Positions 5,344 through 10,904 of a stretch of 22,284 bases of DNA are shown here, in pieces. The notes under the pieces are model-generated. The model did no database searches and was not told the DNA's origin. It was given only the letters and a program-made list of their open reading frames with translations. The translations under genes and the position numbers were made by a program. How positions within the stretch are numbered: the stretch's first letter is position 1; each line of letters opens with the position of its first letter. The DNA is from a virus, in IMG/VR virus record IMGVR_UViG_3300042879_002359, positions 1 to 22,284 of that record. One strand, 5' to 3'.

Positions 5344-6054
5344 TTAGTAATCATTTGGTGCATATTCAGGTCTTGGCTCTGTACGCTGTGGCGCAGATTC
5401 ATCTTGACCTTGTAAATGCAAGCCAGTCAAACTATGTTCATCACCAATATATCCCTTCAAGAATGTATTGATAGCAATACTTACCCTTGTATCGGTACTT
5501 GTTGTTTGTTCTACGCTATGCGTCAAATATGATGGAAAAATAACGATATCACCGGTGCCAACAGAAAACCACCATGATGATGAATTGAATGGATTATAAT
5601 TTTCTGTAGGCAAATCTATACGATTGTATTTGTCATTATAAAATGTAATACGATCTTTTTCACGATCAGTGCTTATGTAAATGCAACCTGATATCCAACT
5701 GTTTGGATGTGCATGTTTGTGATGATACTGGCCAGTTTTCGTGTAGTTCATCCATGATTGTGTAATATATGCTTCAACGTCATACTTTGGTGCACACACT
5801 TTTTCCATGTAATAATTTACATAAAATTGATAGTGATCACGGATATCTTTCATCACAGGATCATCAAGTACGTAACGATTGGCACTCGTCAGATTGCCAG
5901 TATTTTGTGTCGTTGATTTTGCAACTTCATCGAAATATTTTTTTTCTTCTTTTGTCCAATCACGGTGAAACTTTGCAAATAATACTGGTGTTGGAAATAT
6001 ACCACTGATATTTGGCTCAGGTAGTATCTTGATTGTGTTGTTCTTTTCTTTCAT
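5344..6054 (-). CDS. 2-oxoglutarate/Fe(II) oxygenase
   Basis: A 236-residue protein of the TIGR02466/2OG-FeII_Oxy_5 type. It has the iron-binding H-x-H pair in KHAHPNSWISGCIYIS (about His114 and His116), the distal His in DIVIFPSYLTHSVEQ (about His179), and Arg190 in TRVSIAINTF, which should bind 2-oxoglutarate. Such enzymes hydroxylate proteins, nucleic acids or small molecules; the substrate is unknown here. T4-like phages often carry several. A TTG 15 bases upstream extends the frame, but the ATG at 6054 with a GGGAAG site is more likely. It overlaps the upstream gene and abuts tRNA-Leu. Confidence 0.85.
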   Translation of the reverse strand: MKEKNNTIKILPEPNISGIFPTPVLFAKFHRDWTKEEKKYFDEVAKSTTQNTGNLTSANRYVLDDPVMKDIRDHYQFYVNYYMEKVCAPKYDVEAYITQSWMNYTKTGQYHHKHAHPNSWISGCIYISTDREKDRITFYNDKYNRIDLPTENYNPFNSSSWWFSVGTGDIVIFPSYLTHSVEQTTSTDTRVSIAINTFLKGYIGDEHSLTGLHLQGQDESAPQRTEPRPEYAPNDY

Positions 6055-6199
6055 TTTCTTCCCTATCAATATCTAACCACAAATATGCTGCTGCTTGGTC
6101 AATCACACGTTGGGACCACATTTCTTCATTATCTAGCACTGGTACATCATATTCTGGCGCTAGCCAGGGTTTACTTGTATTTGCTTTCGAAGAAGTCAT
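6017..6199 (-). CDS. Hypothetical phage protein, 60 aa
   Basis: A polar protein (MTSSKANTSKPWLAPEYDVP ... AAYLWLDIDREENERKE) with a Trp-Leu-Ala-Pro patch and a charged C-terminus. It overlaps both neighbours, by 29 bases upstream and 38 downstream. The overlaps are long, but no better start exists in frame. No domain recognised. Confidence 0.65.
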   Translation of the reverse strand: MTSSKANTSKPWLAPEYDVPVLDNEEMWSQRVIDQAAAYLWLDIDREENERKEQHNQDTT

Positions 6200-6386
6200 A
6201 TGCTTTATTCTTTGCTTCCTCTAGTGATGCAGCAATTACTTTTACCCATGCAGTATCACCTGATATACTCATATCATAAGGCACTGGTCCGTCAAACTCA
6301 AAACCCTCTGGTATGAATACTTGAACTTCATACTCGGTAAGATTTTTGATGCGATTCATAACAATATCAAATTCGGCTTGGCTCAT
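6171..6386 (-). CDS. Hypothetical phage protein, 71 aa, first gene after a promoter
   Basis: An acidic alpha/beta protein (MSQAEFDIVMNRIKNLTEYE ... ASLEEAKNKAYDFFESKYK). The frame is open up to 6407, but that region is the -10 box; an AGGAG site six bases before the ATG at 6386 fixes the start. Its promoter and first 20 bases lie inside the 3' end of the carboxypeptidase gene. The ending recalls small phage proteins that resemble a swapped-domain alpha/beta fold; no function assigned. Confidence 0.78.
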   Translation of the reverse strand: MSQAEFDIVMNRIKNLTEYEVQVFIPEGFEFDGPVPYDMSISGDTAWVKVIAASLEEAKNKAYDFFESKYK

Positions 6387-7233
6387 AATAATCTCCTTTG
6401 ATATCATTATACACTACTCTTTTTACAGTGTCAACTCTTTGTGCAGGATTTCGTGCGCCCATAACGACAATTGCCTCATAATATACATTATCACCTTTAC
6501 TCTTCTCTACCAATATGGCAACACAAAATCCTGCTGGGTTGGTAAAGCCCGTCTTACTTACCTGAACACCATCAATCTGTGACAAAATGGCAGTGTTCGT
6601 ATTATGTAGAACAACAATTCTATTTTTGCGTTTGACCTGTGTCAAAATTGCTGCACTTTTCTTGGTTGATATCTCACGAATGTCTGGATAATATGCAGAT
6701 GCAATTAACATTTGTGTTACATCAGATGCGGTGCTAACATTACCAGAACTCAAGCCAGATGGATCATCAAAGTGTGTGCTGAACATGCCCATCATCTCTG
6801 CACGAATATTCATATCACGGATAAATTTTTCACGACCACCAGGATAATCTGCTGCAAGTGTTTCTGCTGCTGCATTATCACTCTTTATCAATAACATATG
6901 AAACAATTCACCACGTGTATATTCACGTTTGGGCATACGACTGCCCGCTTTTGAACTCAAATACAATTTACGGTGCATGTCCATATTGTGATCTAGTGCC
7001 ACCATTGCAGTCATTAGCTTTGTCATACTAGCCAATGCACGAACTTGATCTATATTCTGACCACGAATCATAGAATTCTCTGTCACATTTGTTACCATAA
7101 TCGATAATGTGCCATATGTTTCAACTGCTTTTCTTTTCTCTGTGCGTGGCTTTGCATCTGCTGATTTGAATACCAAAAATACCAATAAAGAAAATAGTAC
7201 AACCCACTCTGTAAGTGTGAAATGTTTGTTCAT
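6367..7233 (-). CDS. Serine D-Ala-D-Ala carboxypeptidase (PBP5-like, family S11)
   Basis: A 288-residue secreted enzyme that would trim the terminal D-Ala of peptidoglycan pentapeptides in the periplasm. All three penicillin-binding motifs are present in order: S69-M-T-K72 (nucleophile and base), S118-D-N120 and K227-T-G229. Residues 9-27 form a hydrophobic signal segment ending ADA, a possible cleavage site. Length fits the catalytic domain alone; the C-terminal beta domain and membrane-binding helix of bacterial PBP5 are missing. The last 22 codons also hold the promoter of the next gene. Phage peptidoglycan enzymes are usually lysins of other families, so an S11 enzyme is unusual. It may alter crosslinking before lysis or resist host envelope enzymes; both are inference. 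Confidence 0.92.
   Translation of the reverse strand: MNKHFTLTEWVVLFSLLVFLVFKSADAKPRTEKRKAVETYGTLSIMVTNVTENSMIRGQNIDQVRALASMTKLMTAMVALDHNMDMHRKLYLSSKAGSRMPKREYTRGELFHMLLIKSDNAAAETLAADYPGGREKFIRDMNIRAEMMGMFSTHFDDPSGLSSGNVSTASDVTQMLIASAYYPDIREISTKKSAAILTQVKRKNRIVVLHNTNTAILSQIDGVQVSKTGFTNPAGFCVAILVEKSKGDNVYYEAIVVMGARNPAQRVDTVKRVVYNDIKGDYYEPSRI
6406..6434 (-). promoter_or_regulatory. Consensus sigma-70 promoter inside a gene end
   Basis: TTGACA (6429-6434), a 17-base spacer and TATAAT (6406-6411) on the minus strand, all within the last codons of the carboxypeptidase gene. It drives the gene at 6171-6386 and probably the oxygenase and tRNAs after it. Confidence 0.9.
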
Positions 7234-7322
7234 TTAAGTATTGCTGTAAAAAGATATGGCAGAGCCATAGTTGTGAGTAATAGTACGATATAAATTAGAA
7301 GTTCTTTGTACATTTGATTCAT
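7230..7322 (-). CDS. Tiny one-helix membrane peptide, 30 aa
   Basis: A short polar start (MNQMYKE) is followed by a hydrophobic helix (LLIYIVLLLTTMALPYLF). A strong AAGGAG ribosome site precedes the ATG, and the stop overlaps the carboxypeptidase start as ATGA, so the two are probably translated together. The ribosome site lies in the loop of a small hairpin (7322-7339). Function unknown; it may be a membrane partner of the carboxypeptidase, which is only inference. Confidence 0.65.
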   Translation of the reverse strand: MNQMYKELLIYIVLLLTTMALPYLFTAILK

Positions 7323-7339
7323 CGCCGTCTCCTTGGCGA
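7322..7339 (-). promoter_or_regulatory. Hairpin presenting a Shine-Dalgarno
   Basis: A 5-base stem (TCGCC/GGCGA) encloses an 8-base loop, AAGGAGAC, that is the ribosome site of the 30-aa membrane peptide. The 3' arm reaches the A of the start codon. Such a loop may expose, or when bound hide, the site. Confidence 0.45.
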
Positions 7340-7346
7340 CAAATCA

Positions 7347-7592
7347 TTACTTCAATTCATCGCCTATTTGTTTGATTGTTTTTTCGTACCCTTCACAGAG
7401 TTCCAAATAATATTGTGCTTCATTCCATGCATGTAATAACTGAAATTTTGCCTCACTCAAAACATCGGCTAATGCCCTATACCTAGTTCTTGTGTTATCT
7501 GGCCCATTTTCAATGAGTGTTAGCAAAACGTCAATCTTGTCAATTACGCTAACATCATCAATATGGTCAAAGTCACTGTCATCTTCGGTCAT
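7347..7592 (-). CDS. Hypothetical helical phage protein, 81 aa
   Basis: An acidic N-terminus (MTEDDSDFDHIDDVSVIDKI) followed by helices (YRALADVLSEAKFQLLHAW ... YLELCEGYEKTIKQIGDE). Its ATG overlaps the stop of the upstream gene as ATGA. No membrane segment or known motif; function unknown. Confidence 0.75.
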   Translation of the reverse strand: MTEDDSDFDHIDDVSVIDKIDVLLTLIENGPDNTRTRYRALADVLSEAKFQLLHAWNEAQYYLELCEGYEKTIKQIGDELK

Positions 7593-7759
7593 TGTTCGCC
7601 TTTTTCAAGTAAATTGATTGCATCTTTGATAAATCTTATCTCTCTGTTAAGTGCATCTCTGGCTTCATGTATTTCCAATAACTTTGCCCTCAAGCGGTCT
7701 AACTCTGTGTTATCCACTTGAGGCTTTTGTTTCGGTATAAATGTATATATCTCTGCCAT
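7589..7759 (-). CDS. Small coiled-coil phage protein, 56 aa, probably leaderless mRNA
   Basis: The protein begins MAEIYTFIPKQKPQVDN and continues as a charged coiled coil (DRLRAKLLEIHEARDALNRE). The frame is open 12 codons further up, but those codons are the promoter itself. Only seven bases separate the TATAAT box from this ATG, so the transcript should start at or very near the A of the ATG. There is no room for a Shine-Dalgarno. The stop overlaps the next start as ATGA. Function unknown. Confidence 0.75.
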   Translation of the reverse strand: MAEIYTFIPKQKPQVDNTELDRLRAKLLEIHEARDALNREIRFIKDAINLLEKGEQ

Positions 7760-7766
7760 GTATAAG

Positions 7767-7795
7767 ATTATACTATTGAATGAAATAATTGTCAA
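7767..7795 (-). promoter_or_regulatory. Consensus sigma-70 promoter for a leaderless transcript
   Basis: TTGACA (7790-7795), a 17-base spacer and TATAAT (7767-7772) on the minus strand. The start codon at 7757-7759 is where +1 would be expected. The -35 box directly abuts the stop of the gene upstream. Confidence 0.9.
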
Positions 7796-8110
7796 CTACC
7801 ATTTTTCTGCACGTGACCATGTGATATCATACTCAGCCACATAATCGGTAACATCAGGTATGCCTACCGCATATTCATCTGCTTCAATATTTTCCCACTC
7901 TTCACCTTTACGCATTGCTGTAGATATGCGGGATGATTTAGCCCTTGTTGCTGCACCCTCTGGTGTTTGATGATACTCAATTAGTTTTTGTCTGCGAACT
8001 TTTTTATCTTCTTCGGTATGTACACGCACATTACCACAAGAACGTGAACAATATTCTCCACGCTTGGTATGTGTGGTGCCACATCTAGGACAAGTTTTTT
8101 GAATCGGCAT
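7796..8110 (-). CDS. Zinc-binding phage protein, 104 aa
   Basis: The N-terminus carries a four-Cys cluster, C7-x2-C10 and C21-x3-C25 (TCPRCGTTHTKRGEYCSRSC), which should bind one zinc. It is followed by a basic segment (KKVRRQKLIEYHQTPEGAAT) similar to regions next to zinc fingers in phage endonuclease-associated proteins, and by an acidic tail. No nuclease motif is visible, so nucleic-acid binding is as far as I go. It lies three bases after gmhA in the same direction. Confidence 0.78.
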   Translation of the reverse strand: MPIQKTCPRCGTTHTKRGEYCSRSCGNVRVHTEEDKKVRRQKLIEYHQTPEGAATRAKSSRISTAMRKGEEWENIEADEYAVGIPDVTDYVAEYDITWSRAEKW

Positions 8111-8113
8111 ACA

Positions 8114-8731
8114 TTAGAAGTCGTCTTTGACGTTAGGCTGTAGTTTCTTTTCTATGTATTCGCATAGCCAATGACCTAAAATCAAATGTGCTTCTTGTAT
8201 GCGTGGTGTGGATGTTGATGGTGCTGCGATATAATAATTGGCATAATCTTGCATGTATCTGGTTTTCAGTCCAGTAAATGCAACGTTGATTAGTCCACTT
8301 ATTTTACCATATTTCATTGCTTCAAGTATATTCTCTGATGTGCCTGATGTGGACAAATAGATTGCTACATCACCTGGTTTTGATAGTGCCTGTAGTTGGC
8401 GTGAGAATATATGTTTGTAACCTAAATCATTTGAAATTGCAGTGATAACAGAAGTATCAGTGTTCAATGCTATTGCAGCATATGGATCACTTTGTGTCAT
8501 GAAGTATGATACTAATTCACCAGCCAGATGTTGTGCCTCTGCTGCTGAACCACCATTACCCATGAAAAAGATTTTGTTGCCACGTTTCAATGCGTCTACA
8601 CATTCTTGTGCAGCCATTTCTAATTCATTGAGTGGTGAAGGTATTGTTGCTGATGCAAACTCTATTGTTTTTTGTTCCAACAGAGTATCAATGACCGATT
8701 TGGTCTGTTTCAAAGAATCAATAATGTTCAT
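8114..8731 (-). CDS. gmhA: Sedoheptulose-7-phosphate isomerase (GmhA)
   Basis: A 205-residue SIS-domain enzyme, normal length for GmhA, which converts sedoheptulose 7-phosphate to D-glycero-D-manno-heptose 7-phosphate, the first step toward LPS or capsule heptose. Visible motifs are GNGGSAAEAQHLAGELV (58-74), LSTSGTSENILEA (126-138) and STSTPRIQEAHLILGH (172-187). The E. coli active-site and zinc residues H61, E65, Q172 and H180 correspond to H68, E72, Q179 and H187, so it should be active. No other heptose genes are in the window; it may boost host heptose supply or feed a phage glycosylation pathway elsewhere. Confidence 0.93.
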   Translation of the reverse strand: MNIIDSLKQTKSVIDTLLEQKTIEFASATIPSPLNELEMAAQECVDALKRGNKIFFMGNGGSAAEAQHLAGELVSYFMTQSDPYAAIALNTDTSVITAISNDLGYKHIFSRQLQALSKPGDVAIYLSTSGTSENILEAMKYGKISGLINVAFTGLKTRYMQDYANYYIAAPSTSTPRIQEAHLILGHWLCEYIEKKLQPNVKDDF

Positions 8732-8738
8732 AATGTAC

Positions 8739-8999
8739 CTATGCTGATTGAACTATGTCTTGTGCGTTGCAGGTTGTAATGAAATTGATGTATGCTACGG
8801 CTTCTTCTTCACTGGTGTAATAACGAATGACTGTTTGACCTGTGTAACGTGAAATAATCGTCAATAAAATAAAGTGGTCACGATAGACGGAGAACTTGAT
8901 CCACCATCCATTCCTGACCACTGGTTGCCAAAACTTGGTTTTACCTTCTATCTCAAGCCTTAGATTTTTTACTTTCTGATTTGATGATTTTCTTTGCAT
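8739..8999 (-). CDS. Hypothetical phage protein, 86 aa
   Basis: A basic start (MQRKSSNQKVKNLRL) is followed by a compact alpha/beta part rich in aromatics (WWIKFSVYRDHFILLTII ... TGQTVIRYYTSEEEAVAYI). The pattern of strands then TSEEEAVAYINFI resembles short phage proteins that carry a host-factor-like alpha/beta fold. It overlaps the upstream gene by 47 bases, so the true start may be later, but no other ATG exists in the early part. Function unknown. Confidence 0.68.
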   Translation of the reverse strand: MQRKSSNQKVKNLRLEIEGKTKFWQPVVRNGWWIKFSVYRDHFILLTIISRYTGQTVIRYYTSEEEAVAYINFITTCNAQDIVQSA

Positions 9000-9201
9000 C
9001 TTCCGCTACGTTGTTATTGAGATTTACTGCCTTCTCTGTATATGTAGCAAAATGCTTTCCTGTAATGTCATCAAAATAGGTAAGAACGTGATCAATTACA
9101 CACTTGTTGAGATCAATTGTTCTAATTGCGACATCCTCAGATTTACGCTGAATGTCATTCCATGTATAAAATGATGGGAATTGTGGTTGATTCAAAAACA
9201 T
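8953..9201 (-). CDS. Helical protein, possibly phasin-like, 82 aa
   Basis: Apart from an aromatic start (MFLNQPQFPSFYTWNDIQRK), the protein is a long amphipathic helical region ending in Lys/Ser repeats (IIKSESKKSKA). The middle (IDLNKCVIDHVLTYFDDITG) loosely recalls phasins, which coat polyhydroxyalkanoate granules, but the similarity is weak and the protein shorter than usual. A clear GGAG lies six bases before the ATG. Taken as unknown function with a speculative hint. Confidence 0.72.
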   Translation of the reverse strand: MFLNQPQFPSFYTWNDIQRKSEDVAIRTIDLNKCVIDHVLTYFDDITGKHFATYTEKAVNLNNNVAEDAKKIIKSESKKSKA

Positions 9202-9338
9202 TGTAATCTCCTTTTTTGGTTGAACTCTTTGATAAGCTGTTCTACGTCTGCTGCATTTTTCGGCTGTCTTGAACTGACGTATTGCTCAAGTTCCGATAAT
9301 TGAGGCTGTGTAAGCCACTCAATAATTCGTCTAAACAT
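9192..9338 (-). CDS. Small DUF3563-like protein, 48 aa
   Basis: A basic helical protein (MFRRIIEWLTQPQLSELEQY...) with the pattern W-L, then E-x-Y-(V/L), then a D/A-D-(V/L)-E segment, which resembles the short DUF3563 proteins of Proteobacteria. An AAGGAGG ribosome site lies six bases before the ATG and a promoter directly upstream. It overlaps the next gene by 10 bases. Function unknown. Confidence 0.7.
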   Translation of the reverse strand: MFRRIIEWLTQPQLSELEQYVSSRQPKNAADVEQLIKEFNQKRRLQCF

Positions 9339-9353
9339 ACTGCACCTCCTTGT

Positions 9354-9370
9354 ATACTATTATATAGTAT
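9354..9370. repeat. Inverted repeat over a -10 box
   Basis: ATACTAT and ATAGTAT form 7-base arms around three bases, with the TATAAT box in the middle. It could be a repressor site or a by-product of AT-rich promoter sequence. Confidence 0.45.
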
Positions 9371-9388
9371 TTTTATGATGCAGTGCAA
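9359..9388 (-). promoter_or_regulatory. Probable sigma-70 promoter
   Basis: On the minus strand, TTGCAC (9383-9388), 18 bases, and TATAAT (9359-9364). The -35 box is weaker than in the other promoters. The -10 box lies at the centre of an inverted repeat (9354-9370), and the element overlaps the end of the GIY-YIG gene. Confidence 0.6.
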
Positions 9389-9779
9389 TATTTTTTAGGT
9401 GATCTTTGCGTATCTTTGCCGTGACCCAATCATTATAATATACCTCATCCAACAAGGCGTGGCGTGTAAGGATTTCGTAAGTTTCCCAATAAGCACATTC
9501 CGACTTAGACTTGCACAAATATAATATTGTGCGTCTGTAGTTATGTGCGCCTATTTCGGCAACTTCTCTTTTGAGTGTGTCGTTGGAACCGTAATACGTT
9601 TCCCAATCGGAAGGCTTTCTGATCTTTTTTCTTTTGCCGTTGACTTGCTTGTAACCAGCTTTGCTAAAGTATTTGCGTCCAATATATTTTCTTCCTGTGA
9701 TAAGATTTTCTATTAGATACACAAAACCCAAATGTGTGCCGTCATCTTCAAACGGCACACCATTGTAATACCATGTCAT
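9360..9779 (-). CDS. SegE-like GIY-YIG endonuclease
   Basis: A 139-residue protein with GIY-YIG-like core strands, GFVYLIEN (18-25) and RKYIGRKYF (30-38), followed by a basic stretch (NGKRKKIRKPSDW), YYGSN, and a conserved Glu in YWETYEIL (about 99) that should bind the metal. This layout matches the SegE-type GIY-YIG domain of T4-like phages. T4 Seg proteins are free-standing homing endonucleases; this one lacks an obvious DNA-recognition domain, so it could act in another DNA-cutting role. A perfect 8-base hairpin lies near its start. Confidence 0.83.
   Translation of the reverse strand: MTWYYNGVPFEDDGTHLGFVYLIENLITGRKYIGRKYFSKAGYKQVNGKRKKIRKPSDWETYYGSNDTLKREVAEIGAHNYRRTILYLCKSKSECAYWETYEILTRHALLDEVYYNDWVTAKIRKDHLKNIALHHKNTI
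9734..9760. repeat. Perfect inverted repeat at the start of the GIY-YIG gene
   Basis: GTGTGCCG (9734-9741) and CGGCACAC (9753-9760) are perfect complements with an 11-base loop. In the minus-strand mRNA this is a GC-rich 8-base stem within about codons 7-15 of the endonuclease gene. It may be a chance result of coding sequence, or slow translation of a potentially toxic nuclease. Confidence 0.55.
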
Positions 9780-9955
9780 AGTGGCTCATCATCTTCATCG
9801 TCATGAAGGTCTTGATCATCAAAGTTTTCATCTTCAAGTATTAGGTACTCACCACAAAATGGGCAGTGAGTTGGATCACTTTCAGTATACATCTCATTGT
9901 ATGAAATGCTGAATTGTGACCCACAAGCTGAACATTCGTGCTGTAGCTTAATCAT
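9776..9955 (-). CDS. Zinc-ribbon protein with acidic tail, 59 aa
   Basis: Two CxxC pairs, C8-x2-C11 and C31-x2-C34 (HECSACGSQF and HCPFCGEYL), form a typical zinc ribbon. The last 19 residues are almost all acidic (DENFDDQDLHDDEDDEPL). Such proteins often contact RNA polymerase or DNA; the acidic tail could mimic nucleic acid. It is coupled to both neighbours (TAATG upstream, ATGA downstream). No specific family assigned. Confidence 0.75.
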   Translation of the reverse strand: MIKLQHECSACGSQFSISYNEMYTESDPTHCPFCGEYLILEDENFDDQDLHDDEDDEPL

Positions 9956-10410
9956 TAGTTACACCATGATTGTTTTGCTTCACCAAAGTATTCACGTGCA
10001 AAACCATTTTGAATCAATTGAGCACGTAGACTTTGACCATCTAGAATGATGTCTCCCAAAACACGACCACCAAACTTGTCCCACGAATAAAGAACCACTT
10101 GACGCTTAGTTGATTTGGCAACTGCTGCTGTGGTAAACTTTGTTGCGTTTTGTCCTCGTTGATCTTCACTTGGACATTGCGCTCGGAACCCCTTTTCAGG
10201 GGTATCAACTCCATAGATGCGAACTGCTAGTTCTGGTTTCAGTGGCTTTGGTAGAAATGGTGCTGCAATAACCACAGTATCACCATCATTTACACGCACG
10301 ATTTGTGCATCATACATTACACCCTCTGGCGTCTTTGCTTGTACTGGTAAGAACAAACAAAGAAAAACATAACCAACTGCAATGTAAAACTTTGTCATAA
10401 ACTTTTTCAT
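9955..10410 (-). CDS. Secreted staphylococcal-type nuclease (thermonuclease)
   Basis: A 151-residue SNase-fold enzyme with a signal peptide (hydrophobic residues about 8-22, ending PVQA, mature start about K26). Catalytic residues line up with S. aureus nuclease: D42 and D44 in VNDGDTVV, R64, D69 and E72 in VRIYGVDTPEKG, and R116 in FGGRVLGD. It would cut DNA or RNA in a Ca-dependent way in the periplasm or outside. C79 and C150 could form a disulfide. The start overlaps the upstream stop (ATGA). Possible roles are degrading competing phage DNA entering the periplasm, or recovering nucleotides and phosphate; both are inference. Confidence 0.92.
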   Translation of the reverse strand: MKKFMTKFYIAVGYVFLCLFLPVQAKTPEGVMYDAQIVRVNDGDTVVIAAPFLPKPLKPELAVRIYGVDTPEKGFRAQCPSEDQRGQNATKFTTAAVAKSTKRQVVLYSWDKFGGRVLGDIILDGQSLRAQLIQNGFAREYFGEAKQSWCN

Positions 10411-10868
10411 ATCATTTCCTTACAAATTAGATTGTAAACTTCATTTCTTGCTGTGTCGGGTGTTTCCATTTCAACTGAATAAGCACCGAATTCGTATGTT
10501 CCTCTGAATATCATGTTTTCCTCTGGGTCAACATACCATTCGTAGAAAATGTGCAGAATTGATTGTTTACAGTTTAGAACTCCGTAAGTATATATCTTGC
10601 TTACTTTGGTCTTTAAACCATCACTATAATATGGAGTTTTGTATGCGGTGATTGCGTGAAACTCATACATTTCTTTGTGGTTGTCGAACATTCCTTTTTC
10701 AAGATAGATATCCCACTCATCTCTTCCGACGCTGAGAATCCATTCTCTTTCAATAAAAGGAATTTTAGTTGTACCATCTTTTTGTTCGACAAAAGGTAGA
10801 CGGTATTCTGCGGATTGTACTGGTAGTGAAAACAGGACAGCCATGATAAAGGAAAATAGGTGTTTCAT
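10407..10868 (-). CDS. Secreted protein with Cys pair, surface-adhesin-E-like
   Basis: From the ATG at 10868 the protein (153 aa) starts with a signal peptide (MKHLFSFIMAVLFSLPVQSA) and continues as a strand-rich domain with two cysteines in LNCKQS and LICKEM that probably pair. The order, W..V....DIY, a YTYGVLNC block, a strand pair and a C-terminal helix with Cys, resembles the small surface-adhesin E family, but I rate that match as tentative. AGGGGAG supports the start. The ribosome site and ATG lie in a hairpin loop (10854-10892). It is paired with the secreted nuclease by ATGA overlap, so the two may act together. Confidence 0.75.
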   Translation of the reverse strand: MKHLFSFIMAVLFSLPVQSAEYRLPFVEQKDGTTKIPFIEREWILSVGRDEWDIYLEKGMFDNHKEMYEFHAITAYKTPYYSDGLKTKVSKIYTYGVLNCKQSILHIFYEWYVDPEENMIFRGTYEFGAYSVEMETPDTARNEVYNLICKEMI

Positions 10869-10892
10869 GATACTCCCCTGAAACACCTATTT
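10854..10892 (-). promoter_or_regulatory. 13-bp hairpin enclosing the ribosome site and start codon
   Basis: Perfect 13-base arms (AAATAGGTGTTTC and its complement) flank a 13-base loop that holds AGGGGAG and the first two bases of the ATG at 10868. In the minus-strand RNA the stem is followed by TTCCTTT, so it may end part of the porin transcript, control translation of the secreted-protein gene, or both. Confidence 0.7.
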
Positions 10893-10904
10893 AGACTACT
10901 TTTA

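Noticed and set aside
5217-5471. Plus-strand frame across the tRNA cluster
   Set aside because: It runs antisense through tRNA-Leu and tRNA(CAU) and into the oxygenase gene; the tRNA cloverleaves explain the sequence.
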